64,000 nucleotides of DNA from Chitinophagales bacterium (GCA_020636535.1 JACJXT010000011.1:930001-994000); one strand, 5' to 3'; counted from the first letter of the stretch, positions 53,195 to 61,890 are shown. Notes: generated by a model from the letters alone, not told the origin. A program made the numbers and translations.

Positions 53195-56100
53195 TCACTG
53201 CATAAATTCTACTTTGTAGTAAATGTCGTTGATGGTTTGTAATTCATCAAAGAGTTCTTTTTTAAAGCTAACGGTATACTTTTTACTTTTTAATATTAAA
53301 TTATCGCCACTATTATTAGCAATATAAATACTCACTGGTTTTTTACCTTGATGTTCTGTGAAAATGTCTTTTAGATTCTCTATTAAATTTGGAATTATAT
53401 TTTTATAATGTATTAGTATAGATAATGCTTTGCCTTTCTTTTCCATTACATCATGCATAAACATAATATTTCTTATTACTAAGTCTGGATTTTCTTGGTC
53501 TTTGAATCGCAATTGATAAGCAGCATTGATTAATAACTGATAACCATTTTCTAAGAAAGCTAAGTACTTAGTATAGTCATCGCCAAATAATCTAATTTCT
53601 ATGCTACTGTCAAAATCTTCTAATTTAACACTTGCCCAAGGTCGGTCTTTCTTATCTTTTCGTATAGCAACCGAAGTAACTAAAGCTGCAAATCTAAATT
53701 CTCTGTCTACAAATTCTTTTGAATTTAATTCGTTTATTTTTTGAATAGTGGCATTAGTACACGATTTTAATTCTACTTGATAATCATCTAATGGATGACC
53801 TGATAAATAAATGCCTATTACTTCTTTTTCGTTTTGCAGTTTCTCAAAATTAGACCATGGTGATTCGTGTGGAATTTCTGGTGGTGGAATGTATTGGTCG
53901 ATGTCTTCGCCAAATAAAGAAAAAGCATTTTGCTCTTTAGAGTCTTTGTAACTGTTGCCAAATTTTATTGCTTTTTCAATAAATCCAATACCATCACTAT
54001 AAGTATGAAAATATTGAGCTCGGTGTGCATTGCCAAAACTATCGAAAGCACCAGCTTGTGCCATCATTTCCATACTTTTTTTATTAACAGCTCGTAGGTT
54101 TACTCGCTTAGTAAAATCAAAAATATCTACGAAAGCACCATTTTCATCTCGTTCTTTTACAATTTCTTCTACTGCTGCTTCGCCAACACCTTTTATAGCA
54201 GACAACGCAAAACGCACATCGCCTTCTTTGTTTACTGCAAAGTTAACATCACTTTCGTTGATGTCTGGTCCAAGTGTGTTAATACCCATTCGCTTACATT
54301 CGTTCATAAACAAATACACTTGTTTTATATCGCTCATATTGTGTGATAATACTGCAGCCATGTACGACGCTGGATAATGTGCTTTTAAATAAGCCGTTTG
54401 ATAAGCTACTAAAGCATAACAAGTAGAATGCGATTTATTAAATGCATAAGAAGCAAAAGCTTCCCAGTCTTTCCAAACTTTTTCTGCAACTTTTTGTGGA
54501 TGATTATTTTTACTACAACCTTCTAAGAAAAGTGGTTTTAGTTCATCTAGTTTTTCCTTGATTTTTTTACCCATGGCTTTTCGCAACTCATCGGCTTTAC
54601 CTTTTGTAAAACCAGCCAATTTTTGCGACAATAACATTACTTGCTCTTGATAAACTGTAATACCATAAGTGTCTTGTAGAAATTCTTCCATATCTGGTAA
54701 ATCGTAAGCAATTTCTTCTTTACCATGTTTTCTTTTAATAAAGTTGGGAATGTACTCCATTGGTCCAGGACGATACAAGGCATTCATAGCAATTAAATCT
54801 TCAAAGCTATCTGGTTTTAAGTCTTTGAGATGTTTTTGCATACCAGCACTCTCAAACTGAAAAATGCCAATTGTTTCTCCATTCTGAAATAATTGATAGG
54901 TCTTTTCGTCATCTAATGGTAGTGTATCTAAATCAATTTCAATCTTATGGTATTTTTTGATATTGGCTAAAGCATCTTTTAAAATAGTAAGCGTTCTTAA
55001 ACCTAAGAAATCCATTTTAAGCATGCCTGCATTTTCTACTACACTTCCATCGAACTGTGTAACCAATAAATCACTGTCTTTTGCAGTACAAACTGGTACG
55101 AAATTGGTAATATCATCTGGAGCAATAATAACACCAGCAGCATGAATACCTTTATTTCTAACAGTACCTTCTAACTGCTCTGCCATGCGTAGCATTCGTC
55201 CTCTTAAATCTTCATTATTTTCTTTGATGGTTTTTAACTCTGCAACTTCTTTAAAAGCAGTTTCTAAACTCACTTTAACACCATCTGGAACAAGTTTGGC
55301 TAATTTGTCGGTTTCGCTTAATGGTACTTTAAGTACTCGACCAACATCTCTAATAGAAGAACGAGCAGCCATAGTACTATATGTAACAATTTGTGCTACT
55401 TGATTTTTCCCATATTTATCAATTACATAATCGATTACTTTTTGTCGTCCCGCATCATCAAAATCTATATCCATATCTGGCATAGAAATTCTGTCTGGAT
55501 TTAAAAATCTTTCGAATAGTAAATTATATTTTATTGGGTCGACATTAGTAATGCCAATAGCATAAGCAACCGCAGAACCAGCAGCAGAACCTCTTCCTGG
55601 ACCAATGAAAACGCCTAATTTTTTTCCTGCATTAATAAAATCTTGTACGATAAGAAAATATCCAGGAAAGCCCATTCCTTTAATCGTTTGTAGTTCAAAA
55701 TCTAAGCGTTCTATAATATCTAATGGTAAGATTTCGCCCCATCTTTTTCTAGCACCTTCAAAAGTTAAATATTTTAAATATTCGTTTTGGTCGTTATTAA
55801 AATTTTCTGGAACTTTAAAAGCTGGTAGTAAAATCTCTCGTTTTAAGTCTAAGCTTTGTACTTTTTCAACAATGTCTAAGGTGTTTTCAATAGCAAAAGG
55901 AACATCTTTAAACAATTCTTTCATTTGGTTTTGTGTTTTGAAGAAGAAATTGTCGTTAGGAAATTTAAAGCGATTTTCGTCAGTAATGTCTTTTCCTGTT
56001 TGCATACACAATAAAATATCGTGAGCTTCTGAATCTTGTTGATCTACATAGTGTGAATCGTTGGTTGCAATAACTTTTACGCTGTGTTTTTGAGCAAACT

Positions 56101-56698
56101 TTAATAGTACTTGGTTAATGGCTTCTTGACTCCAACCTGTATTATCTAAATTTTCAATATGGTGTCGTTGTAACTCAATGTAATAATCTTCACCAAAAAT
56201 ATCGAGCCACTCTAGAAATACTTTTTCAGCTTCTGCTTCGCCTTTGTGCATAATGGTTTGTGGTACTTCTGCACCTACGCAACAAGTGGTCGCAATAATT
56301 CCTTCTGCATATTGTTTAATGATGCTTTTGTCTACTCTAGGGAAATCTTGATACAATCCGTCGATAAAACCAGTAGACACAATTTTCATTAGGTTTTGAT
56401 ATCCTTTTGCATTTTTTGCTAGTAAGAGTTGATGGTATCTTTTGTCTTTATTTTCTCTAGTAAATTTTTTGTTGAAACGGTCTTCTACAACATAGACTTC
56501 ACAACCTAAAATAGGTTTGATATTGTGTTTTTTACAAGCGGAAAAGAAGTTGAAAGCACCAAACATATTGCCATGGTCTGTAATTGCAGCAGCCACCATG
56601 CCATCATTTTTTGCTTTAGCAATCATTTTATTGATGTCGGCAGCTCCATCGAGTAATGAAAATTGAGTATGAGAATGTAGATGGACAAAATCGCACAT
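53195..56698 (-). CDS. dnaE: DNA polymerase III subunit alpha
   Basis: 1167 residues, full length. N-terminal PHP domain FVHLHSHTQFSLLDGAADI, polymerase core with GPGRGSAAGSAVAYAIGITNVDP and catalytic Asp residues in SMPDMDIDFDD, LYRPGPMEYIPNFIKRKHGKE, HSTCYALVAYQTAYLKAHYPA, then tandem helix-hairpin-helix-type and OB-fold regions toward the C-terminus. This is the replicative polymerase. It is the longest gene here and stands alone with a hairpin terminator upstream at 56785-56818. Confidence 0.97.
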   Translation of the reverse strand: MCDFVHLHSHTQFSLLDGAADINKMIAKAKNDGMVAAAITDHGNMFGAFNFFSACKKHNIKPILGCEVYVVEDRFNKKFTRENKDKRYHQLLLAKNAKGYQNLMKIVSTGFIDGLYQDFPRVDKSIIKQYAEGIIATTCCVGAEVPQTIMHKGEAEAEKVFLEWLDIFGEDYYIELQRHHIENLDNTGWSQEAINQVLLKFAQKHSVKVIATNDSHYVDQQDSEAHDILLCMQTGKDITDENRFKFPNDNFFFKTQNQMKELFKDVPFAIENTLDIVEKVQSLDLKREILLPAFKVPENFNNDQNEYLKYLTFEGARKRWGEILPLDIIERLDFELQTIKGMGFPGYFLIVQDFINAGKKLGVFIGPGRGSAAGSAVAYAIGITNVDPIKYNLLFERFLNPDRISMPDMDIDFDDAGRQKVIDYVIDKYGKNQVAQIVTYSTMAARSSIRDVGRVLKVPLSETDKLAKLVPDGVKVSLETAFKEVAELKTIKENNEDLRGRMLRMAEQLEGTVRNKGIHAAGVIIAPDDITNFVPVCTAKDSDLLVTQFDGSVVENAGMLKMDFLGLRTLTILKDALANIKKYHKIEIDLDTLPLDDEKTYQLFQNGETIGIFQFESAGMQKHLKDLKPDSFEDLIAMNALYRPGPMEYIPNFIKRKHGKEEIAYDLPDMEEFLQDTYGITVYQEQVMLLSQKLAGFTKGKADELRKAMGKKIKEKLDELKPLFLEGCSKNNHPQKVAEKVWKDWEAFASYAFNKSHSTCYALVAYQTAYLKAHYPASYMAAVLSHNMSDIKQVYLFMNECKRMGINTLGPDINESDVNFAVNKEGDVRFALSAIKGVGEAAVEEIVKERDENGAFVDIFDFTKRVNLRAVNKKSMEMMAQAGAFDSFGNAHRAQYFHTYSDGIGFIEKAIKFGNSYKDSKEQNAFSLFGEDIDQYIPPPEIPHESPWSNFEKLQNEKEVIGIYLSGHPLDDYQVELKSCTNATIQKINELNSKEFVDREFRFAALVTSVAIRKDKKDRPWASVKLEDFDSSIEIRLFGDDYTKYLAFLENGYQLLINAAYQLRFKDQENPDLVIRNIMFMHDVMEKKGKALSILIHYKNIIPNLIENLKDIFTEHQGKKPVSIYIANNSGDNLILKSKKYTVSFKKELFDELQTINDIYYKVEFMQ

Positions 56699-56784
56699 AA
56701 AAATAAATTGAAAAAATGATGTTATGAAGTTGGTGAAAAAAAAGAGGAAGCAAAAATGAAATACATTAAATTTTGTTGTTGTGG

Positions 56785-56818
56785 AAAAAAAATACCAAAC
56801 TAGTGTTAGTTTGGTATT
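56785..56818 (-). terminator. Terminator hairpin upstream of dnaE
   Basis: A perfect 12-bp stem AATACCAAACTA (56791-56802) / TAGTTTGGTATT (56807-56818) with a GTGT loop; on the minus strand it is followed by a T run (56790-56785). It should stop transcripts coming from 57029-57403 before dnaE. Confidence 0.8.
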
Positions 56819-56912
56819 GAAAAAAGGTTGATGATTGAGAAAATTAAATTTTCATAGTTTTATGTGTTTTGTTAGTACAAGGATAGTATATAGTATTGAA
56901 AACTAAAAATTA

Positions 56913-56945
56913 AATGAGTGAACGGACGAAATAATGAGTGAACGG
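56913..56945. repeat. 13-bp direct repeat in the dnaE upstream gap
   Basis: AATGAGTGAACGG occurs at 56913-56925 and 56933-56945, a 20-nt period. The gap 56699-57028 otherwise holds only the terminator hairpin. It could be a binding site or chance. Confidence 0.5.
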
Positions 56946-57028
56946 GAAATTTTTGGTAGAATTTTGAGTTTTTTTGGAATTACTAGAAAAAATCTTTCTT
57001 TGAGTACCTTTGAGTGAAGTGAGATTTT

Positions 57029-57403
57029 TTATGTTTTTAATAATTCTTCATTATTCTTTTTAATTACCTCTATTAATTTTCTCTGAATAATAACTTTATT
57101 ATTTTTAAAGTATTGATTTAACCAATTTACAGCATCGACATCTGGTATTCCTCCATATGGTTTTGCTTTTTCATGTAGAATATAGCCATCTACAAATTTA
57201 ATTACAGTTTCACAGTCAATTTCATTGCCAAATGACCAAACAAGCATTAGTAATGGTTGATATAACAGTTCTTCTGTAAGTTGTGGTTTATGTACTACAA
57301 TTGTTGCTACAATTACAAATTCTAGTTCGGCAGCAGAAATAGTATTGGTTTGTATTCTGTTTGAAAACTTATAATATGATTCTTTTACTTCTTCATCGGT
57401 CAA
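57029..57403 (-). CDS. Hypothetical protein, possibly 5'-truncated by the neighbouring IS200-type element
   Basis: 124 residues if started at TTG 57403. The frame stays open up to 57529 with coding-like sequence (RKRFKYIVSNHNFNYLKSIF) but no ATG or GTG, ending near the left end of the IS200-type element. So either TTG is the real start, or an older start was lost. The product is helical, rich in Glu/Lys, with no membrane segment; family not recognised. GYILHEKAKPYGGIPDVDAVNWLNQYFK is the most distinctive part. Confidence 0.6.
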   Translation of the reverse strand: MTDEEVKESYYKFSNRIQTNTISAAELEFVIVATIVVHKPQLTEELLYQPLLMLVWSFGNEIDCETVIKFVDGYILHEKAKPYGGIPDVDAVNWLNQYFKNNKVIIQRKLIEVIKKNNEELLKT

Positions 57404-57596
57404 TTCTATACCTTTACTAAAACTATTGAATATTGATTTGAGATAATTAAAGTTATGATTAGAAACTATATATTTAAATCTTTTGCGATTATGATTTTTA
57501 GTCCTATTGTTTTTCCAATTGGTTGTTTTTTATTGGTCTCAAAAATAGTTAAAACTATGCACTTTAGTGCATTTCGCTTTAGCTTCTAAAAATGTT

Positions 57597-57604
57597 TACT
57601 TTTG
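57597..57604 (+). promoter_or_regulatory. Putative -7 box 4 nt before the TnpA gene
   Basis: TACTTTTG ends 4 nt before ATG 57609, suggesting a leaderless transcript. Confidence 0.5.
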
Positions 57605-57608
57605 TAGT

Positions 57609-58043
57609 ATGGAATACCAAAGGGTCAATGGTCATAGCATATCACGGCTTACAGTACATATTGTTTGGGCTACAAAATATAGATATGCAGTATTGGAAGG
57701 AGATATAAAAGTAAGGTGTAGAAGTCTTTTGATGCAAATATGTGAAGCAGAAGATATTGTAATATTGAAAGGAGTAGTATCCAAAGATCATATTCATATG
57801 CATATAGAATATCGTCCATCACAATCAATAAGTAGCATGGTAAAATTATTGAAAGGACGCAGTTCACGAAAATTACAGATAGAGTTTCCAGAGTTAAAGA
57901 AGAGATATTGGGGTCGTCATTTTTGGGCAATAGGTTATGGTTGCTGGAGTACAGGTAATATAACAGATGAAATGGTAAATGAATATTTAGAACATCATAG
58001 GAATCCAAATACGAACTCAAATGATAATTTTATAATTGAATAG
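57609..58043 (+). CDS. tnpA: IS200/IS605-family transposase TnpA
   Basis: 144 residues from ATG 57609; an earlier in-frame start would pass through the left hairpin and promoter box. HUH motif His63-Met-His65 in KDHIHMHIEYRP, LLKGRSSRKLQIEFPELKKRYWGRHFWAIGYGCWSTGNIT, and the catalytic Tyr126 in EMVNEYLEHH. All residues for single-strand transposition are present. No TnpB gene is attached. Confidence 0.93.
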   Translation: MEYQRVNGHSISRLTVHIVWATKYRYAVLEGDIKVRCRSLLMQICEAEDIVILKGVVSKDHIHMHIEYRPSQSISSMVKLLKGRSSRKLQIEFPELKKRYWGRHFWAIGYGCWSTGNITDEMVNEYLEHHRNPNTNSNDNFIIE

Positions 58044-58217
58044 AGAAGTACTGTCCGAAATAGGACTTTCAGTCCGTAACAAAACTATGGACTTTTAGTC
58101 CATAGTGGTTTATTTTAATATTTTTCAATATATTATTAATCATTATGATAGCAAGATAAGTAAATATTTTAAATTAAAAATATTTTATAAGAAAGATATA
58201 CTATAAATCAACTTAAA

Positions 58218-58769
58218 CTATTGCACTACAATCGAACTCTTAGGATTATTTACATTATACGACACTACTATTTTTTGCCCAATACTGTAATTTATAGTAT
58301 CAGTAATTAATACTTCGTTTGTTCTAGTATATTTTATATTGTCGATAAAATATTCATAATCAATTAAACTTGTAGTATTTGATTTTGTAGCAACTATATT
58401 GGTTATTGTTGCTTCTGATGAGTCTACTTTAATAGTATCATTAATCTTCATATTATAGAAGTGAGCGATAAATTTTTCAGGTGCTTCTTTATTATATACA
58501 ATTTCAATTTGTTCATTTTCTTGATATTGCTTGCTTGGAGCACTTGTTCGGTTTAAATATTTTTTATCATCAATAAAATATTCTATAGAAACAAAATTGC
58601 CATTATCATTTTTAAAACCACAATATAAAATAGTAGCGTAAGTTGTAGCACTATTCTCTATTATCTTCTTTTCCTTATTTTTCTGATTGTTTTTAGCAAA
58701 AAATATTAAAGCAAAGAAAAACAATGCCATTACTCCGATTACTATTATAATATTGCTTGCTTTTTTCAT
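58218..58769 (-). CDS. Membrane-anchored protein with duplicated DUF3592-like domain
   Basis: 183 residues. One N-terminal helix (about 5-24) then two homologous repeats of about 65 residues: ATILYCGFKNDNGNFVSIEYFIDDKKYLNRT...IEIVYNKEAPEKF and ATITNIVATKSNTTSLIDYEYFIDNIKYTRT...IVVSYNVNNPKSS. The pattern A-T-I...(I/Y)EYFID..KY.R...YN...P resembles DUF3592. Function unknown; the repeats probably form a beta domain outside the membrane. Confidence 0.7.
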   Translation of the reverse strand: MKKASNIIIVIGVMALFFFALIFFAKNNQKNKEKKIIENSATTYATILYCGFKNDNGNFVSIEYFIDDKKYLNRTSAPSKQYQENEQIEIVYNKEAPEKFIAHFYNMKINDTIKVDSSEATITNIVATKSNTTSLIDYEYFIDNIKYTRTNEVLITDTINYSIGQKIVVSYNVNNPKSSIVVQ

Positions 58770-58781
58770 TGTGTTTTGGTT

Positions 58782-59219
58782 TTAATCAATTTCATTTTTA
58801 ATCCACTCTTCATAAAACTGTTTTGGTGTATATATTTTTATACCTCTAAATTCTGTAATGATAAAGTCATTTGTATTGCCTGTAACTATATAATTAGCAT
58901 TTGCTTCTACTGCTAATTCAATAAACTTGTTATCGTCTTTATCTGGTAGAATATCAATTTCTTCTTTTGGTGAGAACCAGATGGCTTTTAGTTTTATTGC
59001 TTCAATTAGTTCATTTGCTTTTTTGTTGAAATCTTTATATTTTTTAAATCGTTCTCTATTTGCAACTTCATAATATTCTAATAGTACTGTCTCTGATAAA
59101 CAAATTTGTATTTCATTAGTGAGTACTAATTCATCAAAAATTCTTCTTGGATATCCAAGTTGTCCAATTATCGAAGAAATAAAAACATTGGTATCAATTA
59201 CTATTAGATTGCTTTTCAA
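58782..59219 (-). CDS. PIN-domain toxin
   Basis: 145 residues from TTG 59219 (no ATG before the conserved VIDTNVFISSIIG). Acidic residues of the PIN RNase centre: Asp in IVIDTNVF, Glu in LSETVLLEYYEVA, and the Asp pair in ILPDKDDNKFIELAVEANANYIVTGNTNDF. It matches the 'putative toxin-antitoxin, PIN family' group. Its start lies inside the antitoxin gene (26-bp overlap), so the two are translationally coupled. Confidence 0.88.
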   Translation of the reverse strand: MKSNLIVIDTNVFISSIIGQLGYPRRIFDELVLTNEIQICLSETVLLEYYEVANRERFKKYKDFNKKANELIEAIKLKAIWFSPKEEIDILPDKDDNKFIELAVEANANYIVTGNTNDFIITEFRGIKIYTPKQFYEEWIKNEID

Positions 59220-59433
59220 GTCTGTGCGTTTTTATTTCTGCTATAATATCATCCATTGTCATTTCTGACAATTCTGTTTCAGCTGCTAATTGGTTAACTT
59301 CATCAAATAAACGGCGTGTCTTTATTAAATTATCAAAATAATCAACAGAGGAAACAAAATCCATAGATTTTAACATTTCTATCAATATTGATGCTTTACC
59401 ATTTTCATTTATTTTTACTAATAGTGTTTCCAT
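59194..59433 (-). CDS. Antitoxin partner of the PIN toxin
   Basis: 79 residues from ATG 59433 (TTG three codons upstream rejected). METLLVKINENGKASILIEMLKSMDFVSSVDYF is a short beta-helix start like AbrB/DUF-type antitoxins of PIN pairs; the C-terminal half (MTMDDIIAEIKTHRLEK) resembles the toxin-binding tails. The role is inferred from the 26-bp overlap with the toxin gene. Confidence 0.78.
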   Translation of the reverse strand: METLLVKINENGKASILIEMLKSMDFVSSVDYFDNLIKTRRLFDEVNQLAAETELSEMTMDDIIAEIKTHRLEKQSNSN

Positions 59434-59503
59434 AGCAATCAATTTTTCTTCTAATTTAGTTTAAATATATCATTTTTTAGTGGAAAAAACTTATAGCGTC
59501 GCA

Positions 59504-60004
59504 TCACTCCAACAAATCATCAGATAATTGGTCTAATACATCGGAAACTGCTAAGCAAGTTCCTGCATTTAAAATATAAGTATCAAATATTTTTTTGCAA
59601 TTGGTATAATTGGTAAATGGATATTCTGCACATGCTTTCGGTCTGATACTATAAATACTACATGTATTATCTTTGTTTAAAAACATGCATGGTACGATAT
59701 TCAAAACTAAGTCGCCATCTTCGTCTTTAGTAATGTATTTTTGCTTAAATTCTTTTTCTGTAATCTGAAGATGTTTCGCTAAGCGTTTAATATCTTCTGG
59801 TTCAATTAATGGTGGAATAGTTTTGCAGCAATTAGCACATTTTAAGCAATCTATTTTTTCAAAAGCATAATCGTGAGCAGCGTGCATCATTTCATCTGCT
59901 TCATATTTTTTTAGTTTCTTAAACTTTTTTTCAAGCTGTTTATAGGTATCTTGTAAATCTTCAGACTTTTGATCTAATTGTTTGATGGCTTTTTTGTAGT
60001 TCAT
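59504..60004 (-). CDS. YkgJ family cysteine cluster protein
   Basis: 166 residues. An N-terminal coiled coil (about 1-45), then DCLKCANCCKTIPP, ALxx-like LAKHLQITEKEFKQKYI, CMFLNKDNTCSIYSIRPKACAEYPF and a further NCKK, the YkgJ/CxxCxxCC cluster that binds zinc or an Fe-S cluster. Function unknown. It directly follows the SUI1 gene with no gap. Confidence 0.88.
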   Translation of the reverse strand: MNYKKAIKQLDQKSEDLQDTYKQLEKKFKKLKKYEADEMMHAAHDYAFEKIDCLKCANCCKTIPPLIEPEDIKRLAKHLQITEKEFKQKYITKDEDGDLVLNIVPCMFLNKDNTCSIYSIRPKACAEYPFTNYTNCKKIFDTYILNAGTCLAVSDVLDQLSDDLLE

Positions 60005-60352
60005 CTATTTCAGTTTAGTTTTATAAGCTGCTTGTTCTAAAATGGTTTTGATTTTGTCTTTCAAATCGCCTTGAATAATAATTTGTCCATCTTTTACTGC
60101 ACCACCAACACCACATTTTGTTTTTAAGAATTTTGCTAAGTCATTTAAGTCATCTGTAGTGCCAATAAAGTTGTCTACAATAGTTACGACCTTGCCTTTT
60201 CGCTGTTTATTATCTTTATAGATATATAATAATTGCTTGTTATTTTCTAAAGTTTCTTCTTCAATATCGTTTTCGTATTCATAATTAAAATCTGGATTAG
60301 TTGAATATACGGTGCCTAATCTTTCTTTCCAGTTTTTGTCGTTTTTGCTCAT
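60005..60352 (-). CDS. SUI1/YciH family translation initiation factor-like protein
   Basis: 115 residues. The C-terminal two thirds (about 42-115) have RKGKVVTIVDNFIGTTDDLNDLAKFLKTKCGVGGAVKDGQIIIQGDLKDKIKTILE, the eIF1/SUI1 fold with its GVGG..K.G.I.IQGD motif; the N-terminus is extended by about 40 acidic residues. Bacterial YciH may affect initiation fidelity. It overlaps the lipid kinase gene by 4 bp. Confidence 0.9.
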   Translation of the reverse strand: MSKNDKNWKERLGTVYSTNPDFNYEYENDIEEETLENNKQLLYIYKDNKQRKGKVVTIVDNFIGTTDDLNDLAKFLKTKCGVGGAVKDGQIIIQGDLKDKIKTILEQAAYKTKLK

Positions 60353-61251
60353 AACTTAAAATCTTTACTTACTATAAATTTAAGTGCTTCTTTTTGAATG
60401 CTTACTTCTATATAATTTGTGCTACCTTTATAATCGCCGTCCATTTGTAAATTTTCAATCGTGTTGCATTTTATACTTGCTTTTTTGCAAGCATGTCTTT
60501 CTAATATATCTAGCGAAGCAATATCTCCAAAAAATGCTTCTTGAATCATAGAAGGTACTCGCATTCTATTGAAATCTTTAACTATACAAATTTCAAATAT
60601 TCCATCATTTAATATACTTTCATGCGAAAATTCTACATCATAACCTAGCTGACCTGTTGATGTCATTAAAACAGTAAATGCTTTAGTTTCTATTACGCTA
60701 TCATCATCTAAAGTAATAGTGTAAGTTGGTAAATCGTAGGTAAAAGCCGTAGTTAAAACACTTGTTACATAAGCACCAACACCACGAATTTTTAATTGAT
60801 TAAATCGTTGTATAACTTTACCATCATAACCTAATCCAGCAGTCATAAAAAATGGTTGATGATTGACCAAGCAAGCATCTATTTTAAATACTTTTCCTGT
60901 ATTGATTAATTCAATAGCATGAGCAATGTTAATTGGAATTTGTAGTTTTCTGGCATTGGCATTTCCAGAACCAGTAGGAATACTAGCTAGTTTAATAGGT
61001 GAGTTCATAATGACTTGTCCTACTTCGTTTTGAGTGCCATCGCCACCAACAACAGCAATAATATCTACTTTATCAATTAAAGATTGTTGTGCTAGTTTTA
61101 TAGCATGACCAGCAAATTTGGTAACATGAATGTCGTAGTCGAATTTGTTTAAGTCTAAATACTTTTTGACCATTCTTTCATTGAATCTCGCACCAAAAAA
61201 TCCACCAGACTTTGGATTGACTAAGAATCTTACTTTTTGTTTCTTTGCCAT
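60349..61251 (-). CDS. Diacylglycerol kinase family lipid kinase
   Basis: 300 residues from ATG 61251 (TTG four codons upstream rejected). RFLVNPKSGGFFGARFNERM, VVGGDGTQNEVGQVIM, LASIPTGSGNANARKLQIP and a beta-sandwich C-terminal domain ending QMDGDYKG match the DAGK catalytic family (YegS/BmrU type), which phosphorylates diacylglycerol, sphingosine-like or related lipids. The exact lipid is unknown. First gene of a lipid kinase-SUI1-YkgJ operon. Confidence 0.88.
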   Translation of the reverse strand: MAKKQKVRFLVNPKSGGFFGARFNERMVKKYLDLNKFDYDIHVTKFAGHAIKLAQQSLIDKVDIIAVVGGDGTQNEVGQVIMNSPIKLASIPTGSGNANARKLQIPINIAHAIELINTGKVFKIDACLVNHQPFFMTAGLGYDGKVIQRFNQLKIRGVGAYVTSVLTTAFTYDLPTYTITLDDDSVIETKAFTVLMTSTGQLGYDVEFSHESILNDGIFEICIVKDFNRMRVPSMIQEAFFGDIASLDILERHACKKASIKCNTIENLQMDGDYKGSTNYIEVSIQKEALKFIVSKDFKL

Positions 61252-61321
61252 ATTAGCCAACAAATATATGTATTATTTTTCTAATAGCTTATTGCTTAGG
61301 AAAGCAACTATTTAGTGTTAA

Positions 61322-61603
61322 TTAAAAAGCATGATTTGATTTATTATGTAGGAATGCAATTAAATATATAGAGTTGTTTTCTAATGCATAAATTAAGGAA
61401 ATATGCTTATTGATAATAATTTTCCTGTAATTTAGAATTTTAGATAATTTTCCAATTTGATTATGATGTTGAATTCTACAGACTACTTGTTCTACATTTT
61501 GTTCAAATTTATCAATTTGTTTATTAGTCCAATGTTCAAATAAGTAATCTATAATTGATAGATAATTGTCTAAAGCAGTTTGCGTCCATATGACCGTAGT
61601 CAT
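61322..61603 (-). CDS. RelE/ParE family toxin
   Basis: 93 residues. VIWTQTALDNYLSIIDYLFEHWTNKQIDKFEQNVEQVVCRI and KLSKILNYRKIIINKHISLIYALENNSIYLIAFLHNKSN match the ParE-like fold. It overlaps the upstream antitoxin gene by 4 bp (ATGA), the common toxin-antitoxin layout. Whether it targets ribosome-bound mRNA or gyrase is not readable. Confidence 0.87.
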   Translation of the reverse strand: MTTVIWTQTALDNYLSIIDYLFEHWTNKQIDKFEQNVEQVVCRIQHHNQIGKLSKILNYRKIIINKHISLIYALENNSIYLIAFLHNKSNHAF

Positions 61604-61851
61604 TGTAATTTTTGTTTATGTTGTAATATTATGTTTTTAGCTTCTACATCAGAATATGTATTATTACTATTAATATCATTTTTTCCTTTTTCTATTAAAT
61701 GTATCTCTTCTGTTGACAGTGCTTCACTCCAATCGGAATCATCTTGTTTAAAAGAAAGAAAATCTATATAAGCTATAATATCTTTAGCTAAATTATTAGG
61801 AATATATTTTAATTTATCATTTATTTTATTCATAGTAGCTGTATCCATCAT
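61600..61851 (-). CDS. Antitoxin of the RelE/ParE pair (DUF2281-like)
   Basis: 83 residues from ATG 61851; ATG 61848 and 61833 (MNKINDKLKYIP) are equally possible starts. KINDKLKYIPNNLAKDIIAYIDFLSFKQ is the DUF2281-type N-terminus and the C-terminal half (SALSTEEIHLIEKGKNDIN) the usual toxin-binding tail. An in-frame start further up (61893) would include non-family sequence. A TATATTTG box lies at 61891-61898. Confidence 0.8.
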   Translation of the reverse strand: MMDTATMNKINDKLKYIPNNLAKDIIAYIDFLSFKQDDSDWSEALSTEEIHLIEKGKNDINSNNTYSDVEAKNIILQHKQKLQ

Positions 61852-61890
61852 ATATAATTTTAGGCATGAAAAATATTCCAGTATACTATT

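Larger units (their letters stand above)
57540..58107 (+). mobile_element. IS200-type (single TnpA) element
   Basis: A Y1 transposase gene lies between a left hairpin ATGCACT-TT-AGTGCAT (57557-57572) and right hairpins GGACT-TTC-AGTCC (58063-58075) and ACTATGGACT-TTT-AGTCCATAGT (58084-58106). Left and right hairpins are both preceded by AAAACTATG, as expected for subterminal TnpA binding structures. No inverted terminal repeats or target duplication are expected. Exact ends are uncertain. Confidence 0.7.
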
